This document shows positions 1-12,716 of a DNA stretch of 64,000 nucleotides, piece after piece. The first letter of the stretch is position 1, and each line of letters begins with the position of its first letter. The stretch lies in NCBI RefSeq assembly GCF_905147365.1, contig NC_056420.1, positions 6,954,001 to 7,018,000 on the forward strand, in the 5' to 3' direction. The notes beneath the pieces were generated by a model. The model worked only from the letters and a program-made list of their open reading frames with translations, did no database searches and had not been told where the DNA came from. The translations under genes were made by a program, and so were the position numbers. This DNA is from Aricia agestis (lineage: Eukaryota > Arthropoda > Insecta > Lepidoptera > Lycaenidae).

Positions 1-129
1 TTTCATTTATTTAAATACGAGGATAAAAATATCTTGAGATTATATTGCGATTTGCGAGAATTTGAAAAAATATTCGTAATTTCTGAACGTTTAGTATGAA
101 CACTTTTCCTAACATCATCAAAAAAAGAA

Positions 130-330
130 GATTCTAGTCACCAGTTGTCGCGCGAGAACCGCCTTTTTTTTTTGTTTGAGGTAAAAAAACATCCTATATC
201 CTTTCCTAGATCTGATCAAAACCAAAATATCTTCAGTTCATCAAAATCTGTTGAGCTTGAAGACACATATAGATAGATTTCTGCATACAGTAATACTTTG
301 TATCAACTGCCTAACTTGAAAAGGCAAAGA
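130..330 (-). repeat. Degenerate Helitron-like remnant
   Basis: Read on the minus strand, the order of landmarks matches the Helitron copies elsewhere in the window (for example 6181-6404): a stretch like GAACCGC, then TATCCTTTCCTAG, then an ATCTTCAGT/AAAATCTGTTGAGC block. It is diverged and both ends are lost, so it is an old copy. Confidence 0.35.
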
Positions 331-3300
331 CAGTAAAAAAAATTGCCTATGACTTGGTAACAACTGAAAATATGCTATCCACTGATGCTCAAAATGAAAC
401 CGCGGGTCATCGTGACGTAAGAACTTGAGCGTCCATCTCGTCAGATTGCCGGTTTAATTGGAAAAAAGATTGTGTTTTTGCCTAGGAAAACTGCAAGTTA
501 TTTCGTTTGGAAATGAATATTCGCCAAGTCGTAATAGGAATCATTTTTTCATTTAATGAAACTTTTATTTACTGAGTTGTTTAAAGTTTTTGCTGCAGTT
601 TCTGTTGTGGAAACTCGTACATAATACTACCCATCTCTCTGACAGTGAAAAACCGTACGAGATTTTCTATAGTCTATACAGCAGTAAATTTTTCTGCAGT
701 AAATTGTAGCTTATGTCATTTACCGAGATCAAATCTATATTATACCAAGTTTATCAAAATTAGTTTAGCCAAGAGCAATCAATAAATCAACAGGATTTTT
801 TTAGTAACATAATTAACTTTTAATGAAAATTTTCTCGACATTTCCGTTACTTTTTCCACGACTTGACCAACATGAAATGACGTACATTAGTGTAGCCCTT
901 TATTAAAACGGCGATGTTAATCTCCGTAACGTTTAATAAACCCGCCTTTCAGCATTGTCCGACATGACACTGGACAGGGGCGGATGAAAAAATTTACATG
1001 CGAAGGGGTGTAGTTTTGTTTACGAAATAGGCGTTTATGGCCCGTTATATGACTAAGTATATGTATGGAAACGAACGGAGGATCGCCTGATGGCAGGTAT
1101 TGGCGATCGCCAATGGACATTCTCAAAACTAGAGTAGTTTAGGTACCTCCTTTAGTTTTGAATGTTTCGTGTTCCTCTACATTTTACGGTTTTCCAGTCA
1201 CACGAAAACATAATATGTTTGGTTTTCTGTAAGGAACCTCACAAAGACTTTTATAGATGAACCCATTCGTTTCTCCCACATTTTACGTATACTATTGTGT
1301 TTATAATCCTACAATAACTTTACTACAGTTATATAATATTTTGTTGAGTTCGATTTAGATATTTTGCCAAGCAAACTCTTGTATCTCCTTTTAATAAAAC
1401 CAATATGTCTCGTTTTTCCACGATCGAAAGGTTAAATGGGTTAAACTATATTTTTGAATTTCGAATCAGAAGTAAACTTAGCATTATGATGGTAGAGAAC
1501 AAACCATACGTTCTTGTATACTCGAATATTCATTTTAAAATATTCCAATAATCTTGGAAGTTTGCGGAAAATTTAAAGCATCGTCTGGAGGAAAGTCGAA
1601 TTGAAGTATTTTCTTTCAATAACTGCCGAAGCTCGACTCCGGCATATTCCGACGGTTTCTGAGGAGTTTCCGACCGTTTAAGGAGTCTTTATTTTTACGG
1701 TGAAAACTTGTCACTACGTAAGGCTAGTATATTATTCTATTTTCATGGCTCTGCATCCACGGTTTAAAACTTAATTTTGTGTAAATTTCTGAAAGAGTCA
1801 CATTTGTGATTAAAGTAATAAAAAATGTATCGTTAAACCTTAAAAAGTTGACAAACTCTACATTGAACTTCAATGCACAATATATCTTAAGATTTAAAAA
1901 TTAACACACAATTTACTGACTGACTGGCTTCTCGTTTCGGTCAGCGAAATACGCACTTCAAAGCTCTGTATTTTTGAGTCAATAATCTTAAACGAACCCT
2001 TTTAAACTTTTTAAATGATTATTAAAATCTACAAACAAAACTTCCGGCAAGATTTGCCACTTGGCAAAAGTGCCGATTGTCCCCAAGTAATTAAAAAGTT
2101 ATCGAGTAATGTTTTTCCCTCTCGTGTCGTTCGCAGTTATTTTACCTGGGAAGATTCTTTATGTCGACGTAATAACGATCGTTTTAATCGCCTAGTCGTT
2201 AAATTCGAGTTAAATTTTAATGACGAAAGGATGACAACAGTTTTATGTATAGACGGGTCACTGAGTTTTCCAGCTTACTGAGCTAGATCTGTCTTCGAAA
2301 CAAAGACTGTTTCCAGTCTAGAAATAACTAGGCTGTGAATCCATTTAGTTAGACAATTATTTCGCTAGTAGACAGGTCAGTCTAAATTAGTACCTGGATA
2401 TCAATAATAATTGAGACACGTATTTCTTTTCACCATATTTAATTATTCATATCAGTAAACCGCAGAAAAGTACAAAGTTTGATTTATTCTACTGAAGTAA
2501 AGTAACAGTTCTAAGCTGATTTGTAAGAAATTTTAATTCAAGGCAAGGCTCCTATTGTATGATACAAAAATACATAACAGTGTTTTTTTACAGTACAAAG
2601 CGCCTACTTTTACATAATCTATGACAAACTCATTGTCTTTCCCGCACTTTCTAATGCCGAAATCTGGTAGTGTTTCAATTATGCAAAAACTACAGTATAA
2701 AGGCGAATGGGGTACATAGTTAATAAGCTGTCCGGAACGCTTGGCAAACTTGTCCGACTGGTAACGAACCGTCCTTGTCAAAGTTTGCCCAAACGATGTT
2801 CCCGTATAGGCTAAATTAATTTATATTTCTTCTATAGTCCCTTGGGCCCTAACGACTGGAGATAGTTTTGACATAGTTTAGAACAGCTATTAGATTACAC
2901 GAAAATTCATTGATCATACTTTGACAGGCCTTTAGTCAAGTTGCGATTTCAGTACCTATCTAAGGTTTAAGATAATGCTTGTCTTACTTACGCCAATTAG
3001 AGCTACTGCTAGTCATTTATCAGAATAAAAAAACTTGAGAGGTTTCAAGGGATCCCCGAATGGAAAGAAGTTATTTCTTATGTTCAAAAAACCTGTATAT
3101 ATATACACTTAAAAAAATATTAAAAGAACGCCATCTATTGACGCCCAGGAATACTTACTATAAACGCCCTCTACATGCAGGTACTAATAAAAAAGTGTCG
3201 AGGTCAAATCAAGGTCAAATATCGTTCTGTCTAGCCTTCAGATTTACGCCGAACGGGCGATAAGGAACTTCGTTCCAATATGCCTTCTCTTTATCTTCTA

Positions 3301-4001
3301 TTTATGATAATGTACCAATCACAAAAATCACAGGCCAACTATCCTGTCTCTGACTGATACAAAACATATGAAAATGCACACACACAAGCAAACGTTTCGT
3401 ACGTCAATATTATGTCTTATGACTATCTTGAGTGAGCACTCCCTAAAATAAAACTATCTTACAATTTTTTTTATGTAAAACTTATGATAAACTGTTGAAC
3501 GTTTACCGAAATGAAAGTTAGGACAAATCGGATCATCCTCTTTGTTTGCTGTTAGGTAAACCAACTGTCTAGAAAGTTCGTAGATTGTAAATAATGTTGT
3601 TTATCTAGGTCCCAGCTCAGATACTTATGTTCTGTACACAGTGGAGTTTGCAGCTTACCGGTGTAGAGCAAATATTGTTTACCTGAAACAGAAATTTTAT
3701 TTTACTAATTTTTTTCGTTTTCATTTACCAACCCGATTTTAAACTTTTGCAATTTACTTGACATAATGTATTGGATTTCGGGAGAGGAAAAATGATCTAG
3801 CTAGGTCTTCTAACCACTATTTATAGTACACACATAACACTCTTGGAAAAATGAACTATGACTGTTAAGTAAAAAGTACTCAAGAGTTACCATCATGCAA
3901 TGTGAAGTCAGCATACCGATTATATTATGATTTTTAATTTAGAAAAATATGGGGGTATAGGAGTTTGCTATTTTATTTACAAATAAAAGTATCAGAATGC
4001 C
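331..4001. other. AT-rich DNA without recognisable genes
   Basis: Short open frames here (up to about 88 codons at 2015-2281) have no recognisable domain, no splice context and no protein-like composition. I see no tRNA, no long repeat and no transposon end in this stretch. Confidence 0.5.
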
Positions 4002-4151
4002 TAGACAAGCGGCAAGCGATTATCGTAAACGCCAACGCCAACGCCACAAAATGTATGGGATTTAACATTAGTATTCGCTAGCGAAGCCATGGCTTATGTC
4101 AAATCGCACACATTTTGTTAGCGTTTACGATAATCGCTTGCCACTTGTCTA
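4002..4151. mobile_element. Foldback MITE, family with TAGACAAGYGGCAAGCGATT ends
   Basis: The two ends are inverted repeats (TAGACAAGCGGCAAGCGATT at the left, AATCGCTTGCCACTTGTCTA at the right). The arms continue through ATCGTAAACGC into a central CGCTAGCGAAG. A second copy with the same structure lies at 57726-57885. There is no coding capacity. Class is not assigned because no clear target duplication is visible. Confidence 0.75.
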
Positions 4152-6180
4152 CTAGGGCTGATGGCCATTCATTATCTGATTTATTGTTTAAGCAACCGAT
4201 GACAACCATAAATATACATTCCAAATCCAAATGAAATTATTAGACAATCGACTCTATAATATCTTTTGTCCACATCAAGAATCTCTCAGCCAATTGTGTT
4301 AAAACAAAACTGTAACACATTGTCCCAAATATCTCAGTGAAAGTGCATTCTCTGGCGGACATTTTGGTTGGAAGCCAAGTGCTGGGGAATAAGATATCCC
4401 ACTAACATATATCTTGACGAAACAAATAAATTAGAACGCTAAAATTTTACAACATTAAAGTGTCTTTTTCTTCAGTTTTAAAAGAGTTACAAAATGCACA
4501 CATTATTTCGATTTTCCACAACTCGAATTTTGTGGCTTCAGTAATCTATAATGATTATAATCTAATATATAAAAATAAGTCGGGTTTTCCTTCCTGACGC
4601 TATAACTCCAGAACGCACGAAAGGTCTCGGGCTCCGTGAGGTCTATAGAAAAAAAATATCAGAAAAAATTTCAAGAGAAAAGCAGGAAAACAGCTAGTTA
4701 TTTCTATAAATATTCCATCCCCTATGTAATGTGGTTCACATTTATATTATAATAGAGATAATATTATAGTATTTAGTAGCTTCTAAGTTGCATCGGTGAA
4801 AACACTTCATTCAGTAAACTATCAAAATAAATTCATCATCTAAAAATTCCTAGCATTTTAAAGTCGCCAAACGAATTTTTCTGCTAAAACCCTTAAAATA
4901 CAATTCCCAATTGTTCCCCCGGGAAATTATGGACTTAACACCTGACGAGCCTCACATTTTAATGTTCACGACGCCCCCAGTTCGGATTAGAATAAATTAA
5001 CAAGTTCATGCGTTCCCCGTTCTGGCATGGTGGAAATCTTTAAGTCGCCATTGACAGGGTGTTCGTAGGCAAGGTACTATCTGAGAAGTTGATTCATAGG
5101 CAGATGGCGGACTTACGTGATTTGATAATTATGTTAATCCCAGCCGTCAGATCATGACTTTTAACTTAACTTTAACTTTTTTCCTACTTACTATTGTTTC
5201 CCTAATGACAAACCTTGTAGCTTACCTACTTCATCATCTGGCTAAGATATCTGGCTATACATAAAATTCACATTTTTCCGATTTCAAATCATTATCACGG
5301 TCCTAAAGCCTCCATTTATGCAAAAAGAACAATCATTTTCAGATTGATAGTTACCCACTTCATCCACTCACGTCCTCAATTCCTATAACTATGGCTGTAT
5401 CGATGTAGTTATCTTAACACATATTTCTTGTATGGCTGGATTTTGTGCCAGAAATTACTTAGTGGAAACTCTTTGCATAGGCAAATTGTGAAAAGCATTT
5501 TGCACTTAAAAAATCTTCAGGCACTGTTTAAAGGTAATATTAATGGTAATACAATGATTATACAATCATTGTTATACATTTATACAACGTTGTGTTCGTG
5601 TCTTGCAATACGCTTTTAACTTACTAGACACAACATAATATAGTAGGTATAACTATAACATCTGTATACACAGGGATATTTAAGGTAAGTTTCAAAATTA
5701 TTTCGCAACTGCGGTGCTAAGTGGTCGCGGCTAGTCGTAAATTCAAACCTAACTACTGAATATGAAGCTAACACCGAGTACCGAGTGTCTCCTATCGTCT
5801 TACGAAGTCAGAATTACACCAGACGCCATATTGTCGGAATATTCTAGAATCTAGATTATCCACAATATAAGAGAACGCAAGATTTTATAAGTACAATATA
5901 CCGCACGGTATATGCATTATACATTATGCATACGATTGTCTATAAAAATAGAATGACTAGCTGATGCGCATTTTTCCATGATAAATCTGTATGTCCTTTT
6001 CCGGCATCTAAAGCATCTCAATGTGGAATTTTAATAAAATCTGTTCACTGGTTAAGCTCAAAGAGGTGACAGACGGAGATATTTTTCGTACTAGTTACAA
6101 TGTTAAAATATGAATATTTAAAGACTCACGTTTTGGTAAATATTAATAAAAAAATATTATAATAGACAAATCTCATAAGA
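4152..6180. other. AT-rich DNA with one half-MITE
   Basis: No gene is visible. Around 5078-5160 there is a single arm (GTACTATCTGAGAAGTTGATT) of the MITE family seen complete at 22738-22900. The remainder is unrecognised. Confidence 0.45.
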
Positions 6181-6404
6181 TCCATACTAATATTATAAAT
6201 GCGAAAGTGTGTCTGTCTGTCTGTATGTAGTGTAGAGGTAACAACCTCTTCACGCCTAAACGGCTGAACCGATTGGGCTGAAATTTGGTACAGAGATACT
6301 TTGAGTCCCGGGAAAGGACATAGGATACTTTTTATCCCGAAAAAATGTACGGTTCCCACGCGATAAACTAATTTTGTCGCAACGGAGTTGCGGGCATTAT
6401 CTAG
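6181..6404 (+). mobile_element. Non-autonomous Helitron (Lep1-like), complete
   Basis: The copy begins TCCATACTAATATTATAAAT after an A and ends CATTATCTAG before a T, which fits Helitron insertion between A and T with 5' TC and 3' CTRR ends. A short GCAAC-GGA-GTTGC-type hairpin lies just upstream of the 3' CTAG. The body contains (GTCT)n and blocks shared with the copies at 12573, 48286, 54940, 55410, 59563 and 63885. It encodes nothing. The Lep1 name is from memory. Confidence 0.75.
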
Positions 6405-6836
6405 TTCTTTTATAAATTTACTCTGTCTATGGACATTAATAAAACTCTACCTTTTTAATACTGGGCCAAAAAAATCTCCCTACGTAATGTTCAGTAACAA
6501 TAACAATTTTTCATAAAATTTGGAAAGCAAATAATGGAAGTGTATAAAAGTATAACAAACACCGTCAGCTCTTAGCGCAAATCCGATTAAGCCAATCTGA
6601 ATAAATGAAAACAAATTGGAAAATGGATTTGTTTGTTGTACAAATTAAACCGTAACATAATAACTGGCTTAGGACTCATCAACATTAAAATGGTGAAATA
6701 CTGTCACCATTTAAATGCAACAATAATGCAGCTTCGTTCTTTGTTCGATCCAGTCCGTTTCCCATAAAATAGTGATATTATGTATATGAATAGAAGTTTC
6801 ATAATTAAAAATATGTAGAATCAGGGTTCAGTGCGT

Positions 6837-7190
6837 CTAGCATGCGCGTACAACGAGATATCTCACTATCGTGTGTAGTTATATTGTCAATATCGACATA
6901 ATGTCAAAATCATTTTTTGACGTTATGTCGATAGATTTTGACGACAGATCTACACGAGAAAAAATGTTGTTAGGGCGTTTGTGCACTACACGGAATTTTA
7001 CCGTCCGGCGTTCATAACTTTCACGTTTGCCATAGTAAACGTAAGAAATCGGGACGCCGCGCCGCGCCGGATGGTAAAATTCCGTATAGTGCACAAACAC
7101 CCTTAGGGTCAAATGTCAATAGAGATGAAGAGACAAACCATCAAACATCGAGAAAACATGTAGACAACATTTTCTCGTTTGCGCATGGCC
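6837..7190. mobile_element. MITE with CATGCGC...GAGATATCTCAC ends, interrupted
   Basis: This is a paralogue of the uninterrupted element at 20495-20768: both share CAACGAGATATCTCAC ends, the block TCTACRCGAGAAAAAATGTT and the block AGATGAAGAGACAAACCATC. This copy is split by a Harbinger-type MITE at 6973-7102. Non-coding. Confidence 0.65.
6973..7102. mobile_element. PIF/Harbinger-type MITE nested in another MITE
   Basis: The ends are inverted repeats starting GGGCGTTTGTGCACTA and running about 38 bp on each side. The 3 bp target duplication TTA is at 6970-6972 and 7103-7105. TTA/TAA duplications with GGG-starting ends are the PIF/Harbinger signature. The unoccupied paralogue at about 20688 confirms the boundaries. 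Confidence 0.75.
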
Positions 7191-7192
7191 GG

Positions 7193-8015
7193 CTGGTGAG
7201 CCAAATTTTTACGGATTAATGAAATTGGTGTAAGTCGTAAGATCTGACATGCTCCCTAAGTCTCTTTGGGGTTTTGGGTGGGTGGCTTTGATAAACGCGC
7301 TACTACACATAGGCACAAGTACTATTCGCTCGAATAAACTAAAACTATCTAAAACTAATAATTATTATTCTTAATATAACTGCAACATCTTTTGTCAGAA
7401 CAGTGTTTCGCAAAAGACCTAATATTATAGTAACAAAAAGAAGGAAAAGCATTAACGAATTCTAACTCTACCAGCATTTTCTTACTACAGTTCCAATACT
7501 CATGTTCAGCCTTAGTTCTAAATGCCAGACCGTGACCTAGAAAGTTCTGTTAATTAATTTACATCCAGCATACAGCTGCTGTTATGTAATGTTCTGCACT
7601 TTTGATACAAACACATGAACTAATCTGTGACTCGTTTTGAGCATTTCAAGTATATTCTACTAAATTAAAGAGGCCGTATGAATAGGGGCTGAATAAAATA
7701 TAATGATGGCGTCACAAATATATATTTTTGTTCAAACATAAAATTGTGAGAACGAAATTCTTTTTCGTAATTTCGTAGGCAGTAGGCTAGAGCTTATTAT
7801 GATAATGGTAGCACTGAAGTAGATACGACGTATTTCTTCTTTTTTTCAGGGTTAATGACAGTGATATGAATACCAACTCTAAGTCTATAGTCTCTAGTCA
7901 ATTGGTGGGATTTTGGGGTTCAATGTTAGTTGTGTTCTGTCTGCTGGGTTTGACATAACGCCACCAAATTACTTAGTTCCGCCATCCGGCTATGAATCAA
8001 CCTCTTTGAAAGTGC
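7193..8015. other. Unrecognised AT-rich DNA
   Basis: No gene is visible. At 7900-8010 the string ATGAATCAACCTCTTTG and its neighbourhood weakly resemble the reverse of the 22738-22900 MITE family. Confidence 0.4.
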
Positions 8016-8385
8016 ATTTTTTTTTTATAAAATAAGGGGCCAAACGAGCAAACGGGTCAACTGATGGAAAGCAACTACCGTCGCCCATGGACACTTGCAG
8101 CATCAGAAGAGCTGCAGGTGCGTTGCCGGCTTTTTAAGAGGGAATAGGGTAATAGGGAATAAATTAAATAAATCCCTTTCCTTCCCATCCCTACCCTCCG
8201 TAGGGATGGGAAGAGAAGGGAATAGGGGAGGGTAGCGAGGGAATAGGGTAGGGGATTGGGCTTCCGGTAAACTCACTCACTCGGCGAAACACAGCGCAAG
8301 CGCTGTTTCACGCTGGTTTTCTGTGAGAACTTGGTATTTCTCCGGTCGAGCCGGCCCATTCGTGCCGAAGCATGGCTGTCCCACG
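8016..8385 (-). mobile_element. SINE, Bm1-like family
   Basis: Read on the minus strand, the copy runs from ACGTGGGACAGCCATG through GGCTCGACCGG (B-box-like), GTGTTTCGCCGAGTGAGTGA and a C/T-rich CCCTA block to CATGGGCGACGG, then GTTTGCTCGTTTGGCCCCTT and an A-rich tail (T-run at 8018-8029 on the plus strand). Copies at 39848-40157 and 58603-58880 share all landmarks. The Bm1-like label is from memory of Bombyx SINEs. An internal CCCTA/TAGGG-rich segment is longer here than in the other copies. Confidence 0.6.
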
Positions 8386-10150
8386 TCTGAAAATTGTCTT
8401 ATTTCGTGACTACAAACTTCTTAACGACTAAACTTTGGCTAAACTATCGGTCGACTAAAAGTCTGCAGTCTGCAGGGGTTCTATGACATATTATACCACA
8501 AACGTAACATAGTAGACACCTGTGAAAGCAATCCTAGACACGCGCCAAAATTTTTTGTAAGCAAACGGGAGGCATTGTGCTAGTACTTAGTCTGTATTCG
8601 ACGGTTTCAGAATGTGTCCTCGTTTCGTGTTTACCTCTACTTTGCATTTTGATATTGCCAGACCTAGAATCGTGGCATAGTTGGTTCTTACTTGGAAGAT
8701 TACAGTTTGTAATCCTTGTGTACGCAACGAATGTTTTAGATCTGTAAATCGTAGGAAAAAGCAAGAAATTATTAGGCCTTCTTAAAAATAAAATATACGC
8801 AATTAGCAAACATAAACTTGAACATTGCTATTATTTAGATGCAGGGGACAAAAAAATAGTGAGACCAAGTGAGACGGTCTTTTAAAATTTTTAAGTTCAT
8901 AAACTTTAATCAGTCCTACAAAATATTACTTTAAAATTTAAAATACCATTTATAAAATACATAAATGCACATTTAAATACTTATACAAAATACTTGGTCG
9001 CAGCTGGATCGATGGTAGACGCAAAGACAACATTTTCCGCACTGCGCATTTATTAATTTCGCCTTTAGAAAAAATATAGCAATTACGCTGGATATCGCTT
9101 GCTAAAATTTTTAACAGGCGGCGCGTCATTAAAATATGTTTGCCCTTACATGGGTTCGGAATTCAAAATGGCCAGCGTAATGAAACCTGCACGTTCCAAT
9201 GACAGATTTGCGCAATTAGTTATACGGACATTATGGTGAAGAAATTGAATAATTTTCACGTATCTGTACCTACCTAAATGAAAATTATGCCACCCGTGCC
9301 TATTTTCAAGTTTTAGAAATTATGTAGTAGACTGTAAGTCATCTGTAAGTCGTTTTTAGGGTTCCGTACCCAAAGGGTAAAAACGGGACCCTATTATTTA
9401 TTCTACAACAGCTTTTCAGTTTTCAGTATTGAACGTCCTGCGTAATTCGATTGAGTTATATCAAGATATATAACCCAACTAAATTACCTGGGTCTGCCAG
9501 TTGCCATATTATGTATAATTGAATCAATTACGCCGATAGTAATTTTGTATTTTCAGTTCAGATTTATTTGTGTATCGTTTTTACTAATGTAGAGTTTATT
9601 TATCGTTTCAAATGCTACACAAGTTTATCAAAACCCTAAACGAAAACCACTCAAAAATACTTATTACGTTGGGATGAAACAGATGAACCCGTCACGTTTA
9701 CAAATTGCTTGCCCTCGGGAGTATCTCATGCAACTATCTGAATATTTAGCAGACCTTTCAACGTACCGTTGTATTATCCACCTTATCATCATAGCAGTAA
9801 GGTTCAACAGTGATATCTTAGAATAGTCTGTTTGTTTCTGTTTTGGCTGAAAAGTTCCTAACCTAATTTCAATAAGTTTTACATGTCTCCTGGAGAACTT
9901 TGATTTCGTTGAGAGAAAACTTAAAGCGACAGCAGCTAGTAAAACTTTGTCGTTCTAAGAAATTGATTTATATACCTACCTAATTTGGTCGGGTAATGTC
10001 AAGCCCAGCATAACATAAACAGCTATGTCTATGATAATTTTTTATTTAAATAGTAAAGAAGACAGTTTAATTCAGGAAAATAATAATTACAAAATGTATA
10101 GTATTAATATTTTTAAAATGGGTAGTTAAACGTGACGAAATTACTTATTT
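8386..10150. other. Unrecognised DNA with one repeat remnant
   Basis: At 9355-9400 there is a reverse-oriented terminal fragment of the GGCCAAGTGCGAGT repeat family (GGGTTCCGTACCCAAAGGG, then AAACGGGACCCTA). Otherwise no feature is recognised. Confidence 0.4.
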
Positions 10151-10807
10151 TTAACCCCCGACAAAAAAGAGGGGTGTTATAAGTTTGACGTGTCTGTCTG
10201 TCGGTCTGTCTGTCTGTCTGTCTGTCTGTGGCATCGTAGCATCCAAACGGGTAGACCGATTTTGATCTAGTTTTTTTGTTTGAAAGCTGACTTAATTGAG
10301 AGTGTTCTTAGTTATAGTTCATCATCATCAGCCTGCTCCGTGCTGAAAAATCGCAGTTCATCTGGTTCGTGAAGGGCCGATTAGCAACTTGCAGTCGTTC
10401 GGTGGGCTTTATTGCATTCTAGTTCGTGACATTTATAAATATTTACACATTAATGGAAAGTTGACCTGGTGCTGCAGCATCACCTGGTAATCAATAGGAT
10501 ACCCAACTCCTCACCAACTTAGAGCAATGGTTTCGTGTTTGGGCTCATTTTAATTGCGACGACTAGTAAGACGTAGATAACCAATACATTTTTGCATGCT
10601 GCTGCTGCAGCATCACCTGGATTCTATAGGAGCCGAGCTCCATATTATGAACCCAAAGTGGAGGTTTCATGTTTGGACTCATATTGACGGCCTCATCCAA
10701 AAGGACACTCCTAGATGGTATTCATTGGGATATAATATGATCCTGTTGATAGGAATTATTCTGCACTATAACCAACACAAGTTTAAAAAGCATGAAATAA
10801 AATTAAA
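10151..10807 (+). repeat. Interspersed repeat starting CCCCCGACAAAAAAGAGG
   Basis: The segment opens with ACCCCCGACAAAAAAGAGGG, followed by GTGTTATAAGTTTGACGTG and a (CTGT)n run at about 10193-10228, a layout I associate with a common lepidopteran interspersed repeat. The second half has two related blocks, each starting GCTGCAGCATCACCTGG (about 10472 and 10606), that look like an imperfect internal duplication. Non-coding; class unknown. Confidence 0.45.
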
Positions 10808-10928
10808 TTAAGAAATTTTAAAAAAACCCCCGCCAAACAACTTTAAAAAGTAATGAAATAATATATTTTACTGACTTTAAGTTTAAATAATTCCTAAGTG
10901 TAAAGTGAAATTTTAGTCCATAATTGTT

Positions 10929-11056
10929 TAAATTTAGTTTGTTATTATTTTTAGCAATATTTCGCAAAACTGTTTTCGCGGAATATTGCTAAAAATAATA
11001 ACAAACTAAATTTAAACTATGGATTTCCGCAAAGTAACGCCTGATTCCATTAACTA
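10929..11056 (-). mobile_element. One-sided hairpin element, copy 1
   Basis: Flanked by exact 12 bp direct repeats TCCATAATTGTT (10917-10928 and 11057-11068). On the minus strand it starts with a unique head of about 39 nt (TAGTTAATGGAATCAGGCG, then TTACTTTGCGGAAATCCATA) and the rest folds into a long hairpin (arms containing AATTTAGTTTGTTATTATTT). The same head and hairpin occur at 48715-48927 with a different 11 bp duplication. No ORF. Confidence 0.7.
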
Positions 11057-11128
11057 TCCATAATTGTTGTCAAGGTGTGTCGGGGGACCGCTAATGTAGA
11101 TGTTTGATTTCACATAACATTACGGTTC

Positions 11129-12060
11129 AACTGCCAACCCACACGTACCACAACCACACGACATCGCAACGACAAAATGTCGTCGAGCTGTGGTACGTGT
11201 GAATGGTGTCGCTGCAGCAATTTGTGGTTGCGTTGTGGTACCGACAAAATGACGTTGCGATGTGGTTGCGACCTGGTTGCGTCATGTGTAAGTCGAACTA
11301 TTGTAGTTCGACTCCGGCTTTTATAGCGAAAACACGTCTTGCCCAAAGTCATGGATTTCGAAGAGGACACTTTATTGTTGCTATCCTTGCTATATGTATT
11401 ATTGATAATAATAGGACGACGGTGATGTCAGCGTAATCGTCGAAATAGAATTTATTGGGTACATCCTTTATTGGTAAACAAAAGTCAAAGCCAATTTCGT
11501 ACTGATTAAAGCGGCATATATTATAGCGGCAACAGATATACACAATCTGTGAAAATTTCAGAAATCTAGCTATAGCGGTTCTTGAGATACAGCCTGGAGA
11601 CAGACTGACAGACAGACGGACAGACATCGAAGTCTTAGTAATAGGGTCCCGTTTTTACCCCTTGGGTACGGAACCCTACAAAACATAATAATAATATTAT
11701 TATTATTATATTAAAAAAACATTAAATAAAAAAATATACGGCAACGAAAAATGCGAGTAACGAAACGCATTCGTGAGTAACGTTTTGTACTAGATGGCGT
11801 ACCCGTTACTCAGTACCAACTTTTGCTTTGGAAAAGCGCGGGCGGCGTGTCGTTGCAACGACGCAACGTTGTGGTTGCGTCGTGGTTGCGACGTGGTTGC
11901 GATGTGGTCGGTATTTTACAAGTCGACAACGACTGCAAAATGTGGTATGTGTGAATGGTCCAGTTCATTTACAAAACGAAATATACGCCCGACCACGTCG
12001 TGTGTTTGTCGTGTGGTTGCGGTTGTCGTGTGGTTGTGGTACGTGTGGGTTGGCCCTAAG
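11129..12060. mobile_element. GT/CA-rich inverted-repeat element, Harbinger-like
   Basis: The ends are inverted: GCCAACCCACACGTACCACA at 11135 and TGTGGTACGTGTGGGTTGGC near 12053. Both arms are dominated by degenerate GTGGTTGCG/CGCAACCAC units. A short frame starting near 11350 on the plus strand (MDFEEDTLLLLSLLY) resembles the acidic, leucine-rich start of some Harbinger transposases, which would fit a decayed PIF/Harbinger derivative. That match is weak. Confidence 0.4.
11523..11690 (+). repeat. GGCCAAGTGCGAGT repeat family, 3' part
   Basis: Contains the conserved 3' landmarks of the family: AGCGGCAACAGATATACACA, then GAGATACAGCCTGGAGACAG, a short GACA run, ATCGAAGTCTTAGTAATAGG and GGGTACGGAACCCT. 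The GACA run here is only a few units, unlike the giant expansion at 13577-15630. Confidence 0.65.
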
Positions 12061-12572
12061 GGTCATTTCACAGCGAACCGAATCGAGACAATCAGTGACA
12101 TGGCGATACAAAATGGAAAAGACACTGTTGGCGGCGGGACAACAATTATGAACTAAAATATCACTTTACACTTAGGATTTATTTAAACTTAAAGTCAGTA
12201 AAATATATTATTTCATTACTTTTTAAAGTTGTTTGGCGGGGGTTTTTTTAAATTTCTTAATTCTTTTTTTTATTAAATCTTTATTTATTTCATATAAAGT
12301 GCCTAATTTATTAATACACAGTAATATTATACTAGTATTTTATTGGTGTCAACGGAAAGAATACAGTACAATTCGATATAAAAAGTTGTTGAATATTCAT
12401 GAGCTCTTGTTTTTAAGGGAAAGGAGAGTAAACACCTAAGGATTCATATTTCAATATTATGGAAAAACACTTAACATTTTCGGTTTAAGTCGTTTGTGTT
12501 TTAAAAATATTGAGTGGAATGTGAGACAAAATGCACTTGCAATTATTGTGAACGAATATTATGATGATATTA

Positions 12573-12716
12573 CTAGATGACATCTGCAACTCCGTTGCGC
12601 CAAAATTCGTATATCAAGTGGTAATCATACATTTCCCGGGATAAAAAGTATCCTATGTCCTTTCCTAGGACTGAAAGTATCTCCATACCAAATTTCAGCG
12701 TGAAAAGGTAAAAGAC
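12573..12716 (-). mobile_element. Non-autonomous Helitron, 5'-truncated
   Basis: On the minus strand it ends with CATCTAG before a T, with GCAACGGAGTTGCAGATGT just upstream forming the terminal hairpin. The body (CCCGGGATAAAAAGTATCC, CTCCATACCAAATTTCAGC in plus orientation) matches the other Helitron copies. The 5' end (TCCATAC...) is missing. Confidence 0.65.

Larger units (their letters stand above)
10808..12260. repeat. Composite block bounded by about 120 bp inverted repeats
   Basis: The left arm (10808-10928) and right arm (12131-12260) are inverted copies of each other, sharing CCCCCGCCAAACAACTTT, ATTTTACTGACTTTAAGTTT and TCCTAAGTGTAAAGTG with few differences. Inside lie a hairpin element (10929-11056), GT-rich inner inverted repeats (11129-12060) and a GGCCAAGTGCGAGT-family fragment (11523-11690). 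The whole behaves like stacked insertions in a foldback element. Confidence 0.65.
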
